A DNA stretch of 21,032 nucleotides from Bacillota bacterium (lineage in GTDB: Bacteria; Bacillota; Clostridia; Lachnospirales; Lachnospiraceae), in assembly GCA_023415475.1 (NCBI GenBank), contig JAEZKL010000181.1, positions 1 to 21,032 on the forward strand. Direction: 5' to 3'. The notes below the pieces were generated by a model. It saw nothing but the letters and a program-made list of their open reading frames with translations, did no database searches and was not told the DNA's origin. Shown piece by piece: positions 7,976 through 16,108 of this stretch. A program made the position numbers and the translations under genes. Numbering within the stretch: the stretch's first letter is position 1; each line of letters opens with the position of its first letter.

Positions 7976-8022
7976 TTAAACTGGAAATATATATAAAAGC
8001 AAGCTTTAAGGAGGATAAAAGA

Positions 8023-9108
8023 GTGGGAAGAATTTATAATTTTTCGGCAGGACCGGCGATGCTACCGGTAGAGGTATTAAAAGAAGCGGCAGATGAGATG
8101 CTTGACTACAAAGGTACTGGAATGTCAGTTATGGAGATGAGCCACAGATCGAAGGCTTATGAAGCAATCATACAGGAGGCTGAAAAGGATTTAAGGGAAC
8201 TGATGAATATTCCTGATAATTATAAAGTTCTTTTCCTTCAAGGCGGAGCGTCATTACAATTTGCTATGATACCTATGAATCTGATGAAGAATAAGGTTGC
8301 TGATTATATTATCACCGGTCAGTGGGCTAAGAAGGCTTATCAGGAAGCAAAGCTATATGGTCAGGCGAATGCGATTGCCTCCTCTGCTGACAAGACCTTT
8401 TCCTATATCCCGGATTGCTCCGATCTTCCGATTTCTGAAAACGCAGACTATGTATATATCTGTGAAAACAATACGATATACGGAACAAAGTACAAGACAT
8501 TACCTAATACGAAGGGGAAGGTTCTGGTTGCCGACGTATCCTCCTGTTTCTTGTCTGAACCGGTAGATGTATCAAAGTATGGTGTAATCTATGGCGGTGT
8601 TCAGAAGAACATCGGACCGGCGGGTGTTGTAATCGTTATTATCCGTGAGGATCTGATTACCGAGGATACCCTTCCGGGAACACCTACCATGATGAAATAT
8701 AAGATTCATTCCGATGAGAATTCCTTATATAATACTCCTCCGGCATATGGCATCTACATCTGCGGCAAAGTATTTAAGTGGATTAAGAATATGGGTGGTT
8801 TAGAGGCTATGAAGGCTCATAACGAGAAGAAGGCAGCCGTACTCTATGATTTCCTTGACCAAAGCAAGATGTTTCGCGGTACTGTAGTGAAGGAGGATCG
8901 TTCTTTAATGAATGTTCCTTTTGTAACCGGTGATGAAGAGCTGGATGCTAAGTTTGTCAAGGAAGCTAAGGCAGCAGGCTTCGAAAACCTGAAGGGACAC
9001 AGAACCGTAGGCGGTATGAGAGCTAGTATCTATAATGCGATGCCAATCGAGGGTGTAGAGAAGCTCGTAGAATTCATGAAAAAGTTCGAGGAAGCAAACT
9101 CAAAGTAA
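8023..9108 (+). CDS. serC: Phosphoserine aminotransferase
   Basis: A 361-aa class V PLP aminotransferase that converts 3-phosphohydroxypyruvate and glutamate to phosphoserine and 2-oxoglutarate. The N-terminus MGRIYNFSAGPAMLP is typical of SerC. The PLP-binding lysine is Lys195 in GGVQKNIGPAG. FLQGGASLQFAMIP (about 71-84) matches the cofactor-phosphate region, and HRSK near residue 41 is a conserved substrate-binding stretch. Length is the family norm. The start is GTG at 8023, supported by AAGGAGG 8 nt upstream and the absence of a nearby in-frame ATG. A consensus promoter lies just upstream. serA follows after 53 bp, so the two form an operon for the second and first steps of serine synthesis. 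Confidence 0.96.
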   Translation: MGRIYNFSAGPAMLPVEVLKEAADEMLDYKGTGMSVMEMSHRSKAYEAIIQEAEKDLRELMNIPDNYKVLFLQGGASLQFAMIPMNLMKNKVADYIITGQWAKKAYQEAKLYGQANAIASSADKTFSYIPDCSDLPISENADYVYICENNTIYGTKYKTLPNTKGKVLVADVSSCFLSEPVDVSKYGVIYGGVQKNIGPAGVVIVIIREDLITEDTLPGTPTMMKYKIHSDENSLYNTPPAYGIYICGKVFKWIKNMGGLEAMKAHNEKKAAVLYDFLDQSKMFRGTVVKEDRSLMNVPFVTGDEELDAKFVKEAKAAGFENLKGHRTVGGMRASIYNAMPIEGVEKLVEFMKKFEEANSK

Positions 9109-9161
9109 ACCAAAACAATACAAAGGGGTGCCGACGAGGGCGGTGCGGATTGGAGAGGGAA

Positions 9162-10340
9162 ATGAAGTATAATTGTCTTAATCCTATTGCTGAGATAGGT
9201 CTGAATATCTTCACGGAAGAATATGACAAGGTTGAGAATTTGAGCGATGCCGATGTCGTATTGGTTAGAAGTGCAGCAATGCATGATATGGAATTTGGTG
9301 ATAATCTGAAGGCGATCGCAAGAGCCGGTGCCGGAGTGAACAATATTCCACTGGAGAAATGCGCTGAACAGGGTATCGTGGTATTCAATACACCCGGTGC
9401 TAATGCAAACGGTGTTAAGGAGCTTGTTATTGCCGGTCTTATGCTGGCTTCCCGTGACATTATCGGTGGCGTTAACTGGGTTCAGACGGTGAAGGAGGAT
9501 CCTGCAGTTGCTAAGCTGGTAGAAAAGGGAAAAGCAAAATTTGCCGGTAAAGAGATACTTGGTAAGAAGCTTGGTGTGATCGGACTTGGTGCAATCGGCG
9601 TATTGGTTGCCAATGCAGCAAACCGTCTCGGAATGAAGGTATATGGCTATGATCCCTTCATCTCAGTTGACAGTGCCTGGAACCTATCAAGAGATGTTGT
9701 TCATGTAAAGTCCAGAGATGATATTTACAGAGAATGTGATTATATAACGGTTCATGCTCCATTAATTGAAGATTCGGATCCGAATGTGAATACGAAGGAA
9801 ATGATCAATACAGAAACCATCCAAAAGATGAAGGATGGTGTAATTATTCTGAATCTGGCAAGAGATCTGCTGGTAAATGATTCAGATATCGAGGAAGCTT
9901 TAAAATCCGGTAAGGTAGCGAAATATGTGACCGACTTCCCGAATGAGAAGACCGCAAAGATGGAAGGCGTAATCGCAATTCCTCATCTGGGTGCTTCTAC
10001 TGAGGAGTCCGAGGACAATTGTGCGGTAATGGCAGTGAAGCAGTTGATGGATTATATGGAGAACGGTAATATTAAGAATTCTGTAAATTACCCGAATTGT
10101 GATGCAGGAGTATGTATAACGGCCGGTCGTATCGCTATCTGTCATCGAAACATTCCGAATATGTTAACACAGTTCACCGGTGCTTTTTCCGCTGTAAATG
10201 TTAACATTACCGATATGGTAAATAAGAGCCGCGGTGATTATGCTTACACTGTACTGGATGTTGAATCCGCTGACAACACCGAGGTTGCGGAAAAGCTTGC
10301 AAAGATAGCCGGTGTATTAAAGGTTCGTGTCATTAAGTAG
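9162..10340 (+). CDS. serA: D-3-phosphoglycerate dehydrogenase
   Basis: A 392-aa NAD-dependent enzyme oxidising 3-phosphoglycerate to 3-phosphohydroxypyruvate. The NAD-binding motif GLGAIG is at 141-146, followed by YGYDP. Catalytic Arg234 lies in NLARDLLVND and catalytic His275 in PHLGASTEES. The segment NARGGxVDE of most family members is changed to NLARDLLVND here. A C-terminal domain of about 70 residues (about 320-392) fits an ACT domain, suggesting serine feedback or effector binding; effector residues cannot be confirmed by eye. ATG at 9162 is chosen over TTG at 9150 because GGAGAGGG precedes it closely. A 14-codon GTG-started frame (9128-9172) overlaps this start. Confidence 0.93.
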   Translation: MKYNCLNPIAEIGLNIFTEEYDKVENLSDADVVLVRSAAMHDMEFGDNLKAIARAGAGVNNIPLEKCAEQGIVVFNTPGANANGVKELVIAGLMLASRDIIGGVNWVQTVKEDPAVAKLVEKGKAKFAGKEILGKKLGVIGLGAIGVLVANAANRLGMKVYGYDPFISVDSAWNLSRDVVHVKSRDDIYRECDYITVHAPLIEDSDPNVNTKEMINTETIQKMKDGVIILNLARDLLVNDSDIEEALKSGKVAKYVTDFPNEKTAKMEGVIAIPHLGASTEESEDNCAVMAVKQLMDYMENGNIKNSVNYPNCDAGVCITAGRIAICHRNIPNMLTQFTGAFSAVNVNITDMVNKSRGDYAYTVLDVESADNTEVAEKLAKIAGVLKVRVIK

Positions 10341-10356
10341 TTGAATATGATGTTAC

Positions 10357-10420
10357 TTCATAGGGGCATAAGTAATCTGCTAATAACTAGCAGATTACTT
10401 ATGTCCCGTTGGCTTATGAA
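10357..10420 (+). terminator. Long perfect hairpin after serA
   Basis: The core stem pairs 10363-10381 with 10389-10407 over 19 bp, with one G-U pair and a 7-nt loop; it contains CATAAGTAATCTGCT and its exact complement. An outer TTCATA (10357-10362) pairs with TATGAA (10415-10420). No U-tract follows the core, which argues against a simple intrinsic terminator. It may be a 3'-end stabiliser or separate the serCA messages from the DUF1015 gene. Confidence 0.65.
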
Positions 10421-10485
10421 ACTAAGTAAGCATATGACAGCATTATGAATATTACCTAAGTAGGATAAAGATGGGAGATTTTATT

Positions 10486-11727
10486 ATGGCATTCGTGAAA
10501 CCTTTTTTATGTATCAGACCAAAGGAACAATATGCTTCTCGAGTAGCTGCATTACCCTACGACGTATACAATCGCAAGGAAGCAAAGCAGGAGATCATGC
10601 GGGAGCCGTTATCCTTTCTTAAGGTTGACCGTCCCGAGACTAATTTTGGTGAAGAAGTGGATACTCATGACTCAATCGTATATACGAAGGCGAAGGAGCT
10701 TCTGATTACGATGCAGGAGGAAGGTATTCTTTTGGCAGAGGAGAGTCCCTGCTATTATGTATATGAGCTTATTATGAAGGGCAGATCCCAGACAGGTCTG
10801 GTAGCCTGTGCGTCGATTGATGATTATCTGAATAATGTGATTAAGAAGCATGAGAACACCAGAGAAGAGAAGGAGCTGGACCGTATTCATCATGTAGACA
10901 TATGCGATATGCATACAGGACCTATCTTTCTGGCATATCGCTCTCATAAAGTAATCAGTGATGCGGTATCAGACACGAAGAAAGAAGCACCTATTTATCA
11001 ATTTGTATCGTCTGACGGAATCAGCCATAACGTATGGAAGATTGACCAGCCGGATCGAAGCAAAGCTATTTTTGAGGCGTTTGAGCAAATCGACAGTATC
11101 TATATCGCGGATGGTCATCACCGTGCTGCTTCCGCAGTTAAGGTTGGGTTGAAGAGAAGGAGCGAGAATCCCGGGTATACCGGCGAAGAGGAGTTCAATT
11201 ATTTTCTGTCCGTCCTATTTCCCCATGATCAGCTGATGATTATGCCATATAACCGTACGGTGAAGGATCTAGGCGGCTTATCCCAGGAGGAGTTCCTGAC
11301 GAAGCTGAAGGAAATTTTTATTGTTGATTATCGCAGCGAAACACCTTATTCACCGGAGCAGAAGGCTACCTTTGGTATGTATCTGAAGGACGGCTGGTAT
11401 TCTCTTGCCTTGAAGGAACAACGGAGGGAAATCAAGGATCCGGTAGAAGCCCTGGATGTAAGCCTGCTTCAGGATTATGTGCTCGGGCCGATCCTTGGTA
11501 TAGAGGATCCAAGAGTAGATAACAGAATCGATTTTATCGGTGGAATTCGCGGTTTGAGGGAACTGGAGCGTCGTGTTGGCGAGGATATGGCTGTGGCATT
11601 CTCCATGTACCCTACCTCCATTGAGGAATTATTTGCGGTATCCGATGCAGGTAAATTGATGCCTCCGAAATCTACCTGGTTTGAGCCGAAGCTAAGAAGC
11701 GGATTATTCTTGCATAAGCTATCTTAA
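10486..11727 (+). CDS. DUF1015 family protein, probably linked to serine metabolism
   Basis: A 413-aa soluble protein of the DUF1015 family (PF06245); biochemical role not established to my knowledge. Family-like motifs are the N-terminal VKPFLCIRP and AALPYDV, KKHENTREEKELDRI (120-134), ADGHHRAASA (208-217) and FPHDQLMIMPYNRT (245-258). The DGHHR stretch resembles the signature of ParB/sulfiredoxin-fold proteins, a fold that includes free-serine kinases (SerK, SbnI). Together with its place after serC and serA, a role in phosphoserine or serine chemistry is a testable inference. ATG at 10486 is chosen over 10471 because GGGAG precedes it by 8 nt and it gives the usual MAFVKPF start. The hairpin before it may uncouple it from serA. 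Confidence 0.85.
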   Translation: MAFVKPFLCIRPKEQYASRVAALPYDVYNRKEAKQEIMREPLSFLKVDRPETNFGEEVDTHDSIVYTKAKELLITMQEEGILLAEESPCYYVYELIMKGRSQTGLVACASIDDYLNNVIKKHENTREEKELDRIHHVDICDMHTGPIFLAYRSHKVISDAVSDTKKEAPIYQFVSSDGISHNVWKIDQPDRSKAIFEAFEQIDSIYIADGHHRAASAVKVGLKRRSENPGYTGEEEFNYFLSVLFPHDQLMIMPYNRTVKDLGGLSQEEFLTKLKEIFIVDYRSETPYSPEQKATFGMYLKDGWYSLALKEQRREIKDPVEALDVSLLQDYVLGPILGIEDPRVDNRIDFIGGIRGLRELERRVGEDMAVAFSMYPTSIEELFAVSDAGKLMPPKSTWFEPKLRSGLFLHKLS

Positions 11728-11773
11728 GCTGTGTATAAATCATAAAAAGATTGGGTTATAATTAACAATTTAT

Positions 11774-11802
11774 TTGGCATAAGCTTGAAAATATGGTATA
11801 GT
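11774..11802 (+). promoter_or_regulatory. Sigma-A promoter of rubrerythrin
   Basis: TTGGCA (11774-11779) and TATAGT (11797-11802) are 17 bp apart, giving a leader of about 80 nt. In that leader GTACTCT (11811-11817) pairs with AGAGTAC (11852-11858), followed by TTTT, a possible weak attenuator or 5' stabilising stem. Confidence 0.75.
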
Positions 11803-11892
11803 TAATAAGGGTACTCTATCAATTTATCAGCCAGTGAGCGGAATAAAAATAAGAGTACTTTTAACTTCATGATAAGAAGGAGGATATATATT

Positions 11893-12486
11893 ATGGCAAA
11901 TCTACGTGGAACGAAAACATTGGAAAATTTAATGAAATCCTTTGCGGGTGAGTCACAGGCAAGAATGAGATATACTTATTTCGCATCGGTAGCCGGAAAA
12001 GAAGGATACAAGCAAATTCAGAACATTTTCCTTGAGACAGCAGAGAATGAGAAGGAGCATGCGAAGGTATTTATGAAGCTGGCTCTGGAGCATCTTGATG
12101 GTGAAAATCCTGCCCCGGTTGAAATAAATGCAACCTATCCTTTTGCTTATGGTGACACTATAGCAAACTTAAAGTCGGCAGCAGAAGGGGAGCATGAGGA
12201 AGCAGAATTAGATTATCCTGCATTTGCAAAGACTGCTAAGGAAGAAGGCTTCCCGGATATTGCAACCCGTTATCTTCTGATTGCTAAGGTAGAGAAGCAT
12301 CATGAGGAGAGATATCGCAAGCTTCTTCAGAATATTGAAAACGGAACCGTATTCAAGAAGGATGGCAAGGTGTTCTGGAAATGTATCAATTGCGGTCACA
12401 TTCACGAAGGTGATGCTGCTCCTGCTCTTTGCCCTACCTGCCAGCACCCGAGAGACTACTTCCAGTTGCTGGATGACTGTTTCTAG
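11893..12486 (+). CDS. rbr: Rubrerythrin
   Basis: A 197-aa non-heme iron peroxidase that reduces hydrogen peroxide to water in the cytoplasm of anaerobes. The N-terminal four-helix domain carries the diiron ligands: Glu20 in FAGESQARMRY, Glu53 and His56 in ENEKEH, Glu100 and Glu103 in EGEHEEAE, Glu134 and a following His in KVEKHHEERY. The C-terminal rubredoxin-like domain has Cys164, Cys167, Cys180 and Cys183 (CINCGH and CPTCQH) for an Fe(SCys)4 centre. ATG at 11893 has AAGGAGG (11877-11883) ahead of it; the upstream in-frame ATG at 11869 has none. It is monocistronic, with its own promoter and a terminator hairpin. PerR control is common in relatives, but no good PerR box is visible. Confidence 0.96.
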   Translation: MANLRGTKTLENLMKSFAGESQARMRYTYFASVAGKEGYKQIQNIFLETAENEKEHAKVFMKLALEHLDGENPAPVEINATYPFAYGDTIANLKSAAEGEHEEAELDYPAFAKTAKEEGFPDIATRYLLIAKVEKHHEERYRKLLQNIENGTVFKKDGKVFWKCINCGHIHEGDAAPALCPTCQHPRDYFQLLDDCF

Positions 12487-12516
12487 AAGAAATAGAATTA
12501 CATAGTTTTTGTAAAC

Positions 12517-12541
12517 AAGAGGGTGTTCATAACACCCTCTT
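12517..12541 (+). terminator. Rubrerythrin terminator hairpin
   Basis: A perfect 11-bp stem, AAGAGGGTGTT (12517-12527) and AACACCCTCTT (12531-12541), has a CAT loop 30 bp after the stop codon. The U-tract is very short (the last two stem bases plus ATT), so termination may be partial. Confidence 0.75.
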
Positions 12542-12548
12542 ATTCATG

Positions 12549-12583
12549 ACAACAAATTTCACGAGAAGTGTGAAATTTGTTGT
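12549..12583. repeat. Perfect 14-bp inverted repeat
   Basis: ACAACAAATTTCAC (12549-12562) and GTGAAATTTGTTGT (12570-12583) surround a 7-nt loop, directly after the rubrerythrin terminator and without a following U-tract. Its role is unknown; it could be an operator, an RNA processing stem or part of a repeat element. Confidence 0.65.
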
Positions 12584-12849
12584 ATACGCGTAAGCAAATG
12601 TAAGCAAATGTGAGCAATGTGAACAAACACTGTTTGCTCACATAATGCAAGCTTGCTTGCACATATACGCTTTAAGCATCGCTGTAGCTCCGGTCGCATA
12701 TATAAGAATATATAATAAATGATTTTATAATTATTTCACTTCCTTAATAGAGCCAAGTATGCTAAAATATATGACAAATGAGTTTGTGGGGAAACCATTC
12801 GATTTTTATCGAAGGGGTCTTAAAAATGTGAAAGGTACAGGTGTTAGTA

Positions 12850-13515
12850 ATGAGCAATTTTTTTAACATGGATAATCCCTTCTTTACTACGCTCGGAAAG
12901 TTATGTGATATGCTTTTCATTAGCGTGGTATGGGTGTTGCTCTGTATACCGGTAGTAACCATCGGACCGGCAAATACAGCGCTATATTATGCAACAGTGA
13001 AGGTCATCCGAAGAGAACGTGGCTATTTATTCAGGGAATTCTTTAAATCCTTTAAGTTGAATTTTAAGCGGGCAGCAATTCTTGGTGTTATACTGACAGT
13101 AATGTTTGTCATTATGGGGTTTGACCTGATATGGGCATATGCAAATTTAAGCGGCTCGGGTAGTACCGGCTCTATCTTATTTGGTATTTTTATTGCTATC
13201 ACCTTTATCTTAGTATGCTTTTCCACCTATGCATTCCCGGTATTATCCCGATTTGATATGACAGTGAAGCAGCTGGTAAAAGCGGGAGCGTACATGTCAA
13301 TGAGGCATCTACCTTTTACACTGGCAATGGTAATCGTTACTGCTGCAGGAGTTGTGGGTACATTGTTTATACCGTTATTGATATTTATTGCACCGGCTGT
13401 AGTCGTATTGATCAACTCATTCATAATGGAACGCATATTAAAGAAGTATATGCCGGCATCAGAAGAAACGACTGAAGAAGAGCATTCCGGTAAGGATGAA
13501 TGGTATTTGGAATAG
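12850..13515 (+). CDS. DUF624 (YesL-like) integral membrane protein
   Basis: A 221-aa membrane protein of the DUF624/YesL family, function not established. Hydrophobic segments lie near residues 17-45, 70-97, 107-130 and 150-195, probably five or six transmembrane helices. The N-terminus NPFFTTLGKLCDMLFISVVW and the following PVVTIGPANTALYY are characteristic of the family. The C-terminus ends in a charged Glu-rich tail. ATG at 12850 is preferred over GTG at 12841: AGGTG stands 6 nt before it. Relatives often sit beside sugar ABC transporter or glycosidase genes; here it stands alone between rubrerythrin and glnA, so context gives no substrate. Confidence 0.82.
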   Translation: MSNFFNMDNPFFTTLGKLCDMLFISVVWVLLCIPVVTIGPANTALYYATVKVIRRERGYLFREFFKSFKLNFKRAAILGVILTVMFVIMGFDLIWAYANLSGSGSTGSILFGIFIAITFILVCFSTYAFPVLSRFDMTVKQLVKAGAYMSMRHLPFTLAMVIVTAAGVVGTLFIPLLIFIAPAVVVLINSFIMERILKKYMPASEETTEEEHSGKDEWYLE

Positions 13516-13843
13516 TGTGAATATGCATTTTGTATATCCAACTGAATATTTTGAGGTGCTTTCAGTCATTTTTAATAAAAATTAAAATTTTCACAAAAAA
13601 TTCTTTTCATTTAAGTGAAAACATGATATATACTATATATATAATTTTTGTATGGAGCGAAGGTGTTCTCGATTTTTTGAGGACACCTTTTGTGTATAGT
13701 GGATTATGTCCTATACATCAAAAAGCTTTGCTGGGATGTGTGCTCACGCGTAAGGAAGATGCAACTCGCTTACGTTCGCTGCGTTCGGTGCGTAATGGTC
13801 AGCAGAGCTGACACTATGTTCTAATCATGAGAGGAGATATGGT
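13516..13843. other. 328-bp intergenic region before glnA, no gene
   Basis: The first part is very AT-rich, with an inverted repeat TTTTCAC/GTGAAAA (about 13588-13620) and a TATAAT (13640-13645) lacking a matching -35. A terminator hairpin follows at 13660-13692. Between it and glnA lie CGTAAG/CTTACG (13749-13754 and 13769-13774) and GTCAGC/GCTGAC (13798-13812). If a promoter lies at the TATAAT, the hairpin would be an attenuator for glnA rather than a terminator for DUF624. The sequence cannot decide between these. Confidence 0.55.
13660..13692 (+). terminator. Terminator downstream of the DUF624 gene
   Basis: AAGGTGTTCTC (13660-13670) and GAGGACACCTT (13679-13689) form an 11-bp stem with one G-U pair and an 8-nt loop; a short T-run and TGTG follow. 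It is 145 bp after the DUF624 stop and 150 bp before glnA. Confidence 0.7.
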
Positions 13844-15952
13844 ATGTCGGAAAAATTAACTGAGCTATTTGGAACGGATGTATTTAATGATGCAACCATG
13901 ATAGAGCGCCTGCCTAAGAAAACATATGCAGCGCTGAAAAAGACAATTGAGAATGGTGAGGATCTGGATCCCAATGTCGCAGAGGTTGTAGCAAATGCTA
14001 TGAAGGACTGGGCTATTGAGAGAGGTGCCACACATTATACACACTGGTTCCAACCTTTGACCGGAATTACAGCCGAAAAGCACGATTCCTTTATCAGCCC
14101 TACTGCAGATGGAAAGATTATTATGGAATTCTCAGGTAAGGAATTAATCAAGGGTGAACCGGATGCTTCCTCATTTCCATCCGGTGGTTTGAGAGCTACC
14201 TTTGAGGCAAGAGGCTATACTGCCTGGGATTGTACCTCGCCGGCCTTCCTGAGAGAAGATGCCGCAGGCGTTACCCTTTGTATACCGACTGCGTTCTGTT
14301 CCTATACAGGAGAAGCGCTGGATATTAAGACACCATTACTTCGTTCCATGGAAGCGATAAGCACTCAAGCGGTTCGAATTCTGAAGCTTTTTGGTCATAC
14401 AGATGTAAAGAGAGTAACTCCATCTGTTGGACCTGAGCAGGAATATTTCTTAGTTGATAAGGCAAAATACCTGAAGAGAGATGACCTGATCTTCACCGGA
14501 AGGACTTTATTTGGTGCAATGCCTCCCAAGGGTCAGGAGTTAGATGATCATTACTTCGGAAGCATTAAGGAGCGCGTTGCTTCCTTCATGAAGGAGTTAA
14601 ATATTGAGCTTTGGAAGATGGGTGTTACCGCAAAAACTCAGCACAATGAAGTTGCTCCGGCTCAGCATGAATTGGCTCCGATTTATGCTTCTGCCAATAT
14701 TGCTACAGACCACAATCAGTTAGTCATGGAATGTATGAAGAAGGTAGCTAACCGTCATAACCTGGCCTGTCTGCTACATGAAAAGCCTTTTGCAGGCGTA
14801 AATGGTTCCGGTAAGCATGATAACTGGTCGATTGTTACCGATACCGGTAAGAATCTTCTTGAACCAGGTAAGACTCCTCATGATAATGTGCAGTTCCTAT
14901 TGGTGCTGGCAGCTGTCTTGAAAGCAGTAGATTTACATGCAGATCTTCTTCGTGTATCATCAGCTAATCCGGGTAATGACCATAGATTAGGCGCAAATGA
15001 GGCGCCTCCGGCAATTATCTCCGTATTCCTTGGAGCACAGCTGGAGGATGTAATCTCGCAGTTAATTGAAACGGGAGAAGCAAAGAGCAGTAAAGACGGC
15101 GGTAAGCTGAATGTGGGTGTTCATACCATTCCTGAGCTTAAGAAGGACGCTACTGATCGTAACCGTACATCACCATTTGCTTTTACCGGTAATAAATTTG
15201 AATTCCGTAGTGTGGCATCCTCCATGTCCATCGGAACAGCAAATACAGTACTTAATACAATTGTTGCAGATGTACTTAGTGAAATGGCAGATGAACTTGA
15301 GAAAGCAGACGATTTTGATATTGCGGTACACGACTTGATTAAGAAGACCTTAACCGATCATCAGAGGATTGTATTCAACGGCAATGGCTATGCAGAAGCT
15401 TGGGTAGAAGAGGCTGCCAGAAGAGGACTTCCGAATATCAAGTCTATGGTAGAAGCAATTCCTGCATTGGTTACGGATAAAGCAATCAAGATGTTTGAGA
15501 AGCATCATGTATTCTCATCCACTGAGCTACATTCACGTGCCGAGATTATGTATGAGGCATATGCGAAAGCGATCAATATTGAAGCAAAGACCATGATATC
15601 TATGGCGACAGTAAAATATATTCCCGCGATTATCTCATATACCAAAAAGCTGGCAGACTCAATTAATGCAGTTAAGTCGGCAGTTGCAGATGCAGATGTC
15701 AGCGTTCAAAGCAAGTTATTAAAGGAGGTATCCTCCCTTCTAGCCAAGGCTCAGGTTGCATTGCAGAAGCTGCAGGAGGTTACAACACAGGCGAATTCCA
15801 TTGGCGATGTTGCAGAGCAGTCAAAGTACTTTAAAGAGACTGTTTGCCCGGCGATGGCAGAGCTCAGAGCACCGATTGACGCCTTAGAGGTAATGGTTGA
15901 GAAGGAATTATGGCCGGTTCCTACCTATGGAGATCTGTTGTTTGAAGTATAA
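13844..15952 (+). CDS. glnN: Glutamine synthetase type III
   Basis: A 702-aa enzyme forming glutamine from glutamate, ammonium and ATP. Its length of about 700 residues marks the type III family (GlnN), not the 440-470 aa type I. Active-site motifs are visible: TAEKHDSF near residue 77, GPEQEYFLVD near 200, the catalytic KTQHNEVAPAQHELAP (about 264-279), GVNGSGKHDNWS (about 324-335), HRLGANEAPPAIISVFLG (about 381-398) and NRTSPFAFTGNKFEFR (about 439-454). ATG at 13844 follows GAGGAGATATGGT. Type III enzymes form large double-ring oligomers and have no adenylylation site of the enteric kind. It is monocistronic, with terminator-like hairpins on both sides. No GlnR-type operator was recognised. 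Confidence 0.96.
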   Translation: MSEKLTELFGTDVFNDATMIERLPKKTYAALKKTIENGEDLDPNVAEVVANAMKDWAIERGATHYTHWFQPLTGITAEKHDSFISPTADGKIIMEFSGKELIKGEPDASSFPSGGLRATFEARGYTAWDCTSPAFLREDAAGVTLCIPTAFCSYTGEALDIKTPLLRSMEAISTQAVRILKLFGHTDVKRVTPSVGPEQEYFLVDKAKYLKRDDLIFTGRTLFGAMPPKGQELDDHYFGSIKERVASFMKELNIELWKMGVTAKTQHNEVAPAQHELAPIYASANIATDHNQLVMECMKKVANRHNLACLLHEKPFAGVNGSGKHDNWSIVTDTGKNLLEPGKTPHDNVQFLLVLAAVLKAVDLHADLLRVSSANPGNDHRLGANEAPPAIISVFLGAQLEDVISQLIETGEAKSSKDGGKLNVGVHTIPELKKDATDRNRTSPFAFTGNKFEFRSVASSMSIGTANTVLNTIVADVLSEMADELEKADDFDIAVHDLIKKTLTDHQRIVFNGNGYAEAWVEEAARRGLPNIKSMVEAIPALVTDKAIKMFEKHHVFSSTELHSRAEIMYEAYAKAINIEAKTMISMATVKYIPAIISYTKKLADSINAVKSAVADADVSVQSKLLKEVSSLLAKAQVALQKLQEVTTQANSIGDVAEQSKYFKETVCPAMAELRAPIDALEVMVEKELWPVPTYGDLLFEV

Positions 15953-16005
15953 ATTGCTTTTCTAGTGATTTAATCTTTCCCCAAATTGTATACAGATTAT
16001 ATATC

Positions 16006-16040
16006 ATAAGCCGCTTCTTAGCGAATAGGAGGCGGCTTAT
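16006..16040 (+). terminator. Hairpin terminator after glnN
   Basis: ATAAGCCGCTTC (16006-16017) and GAGGCGGCTTAT (16029-16040) form a 12-bp stem with one G-U pair and an 11-nt loop, about 55 bp past the stop. ATTATCCC follows, so the U-tract is poor. Confidence 0.7.
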
Positions 16041-16079
16041 ATTATCCCAAAATCGGAAGACTATTCTATAAAAATATAC

Positions 16080-16108
16080 TTGACAAGGGGAAGTTTTTCC
16101 TTTATATT
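16080..16108 (+). promoter_or_regulatory. Sigma-A promoter of the fab cluster
   Basis: TTGACA (16080-16085, consensus) and TATATT (16103-16108) are 17 bp apart. Transcription would begin near 16115, leaving a leader of about 120 nt before the MarR gene. Confidence 0.85.

Larger units (their letters stand above)
12487..12849. other. 363-bp hairpin-rich intergenic region, no gene
   Basis: No open frame with a credible start lies between rubrerythrin and the DUF624 gene. The region holds the terminator hairpin at 12517-12541, a second strong hairpin at 12549-12583, the direct repeat TAAGCAAATG twice (12591-12610), a stem ATGTGAGCAA/TTGCTCACAT (12608-12617 and 12634-12643), and TGCAAG/CTTGCA (12646-12661). 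Nearer DUF624 there is a weak -10 (TAAAAT, 12763-12768) and a small stem TTCGAT/ATCGAA (12798-12813). The density of inverted repeats suggests an intergenic repeat element or a structured RNA. Confidence 0.6.

Noticed and set aside
11750..11775. PerR box upstream of rubrerythrin
   Set aside because: TTATAAT gives one perfect half, but the other half does not match the inverted consensus.
13530..13811. 93-aa open frame before glnN
   Set aside because: It crosses a terminator hairpin, has no ribosome binding site and has a low-complexity AT-rich start.
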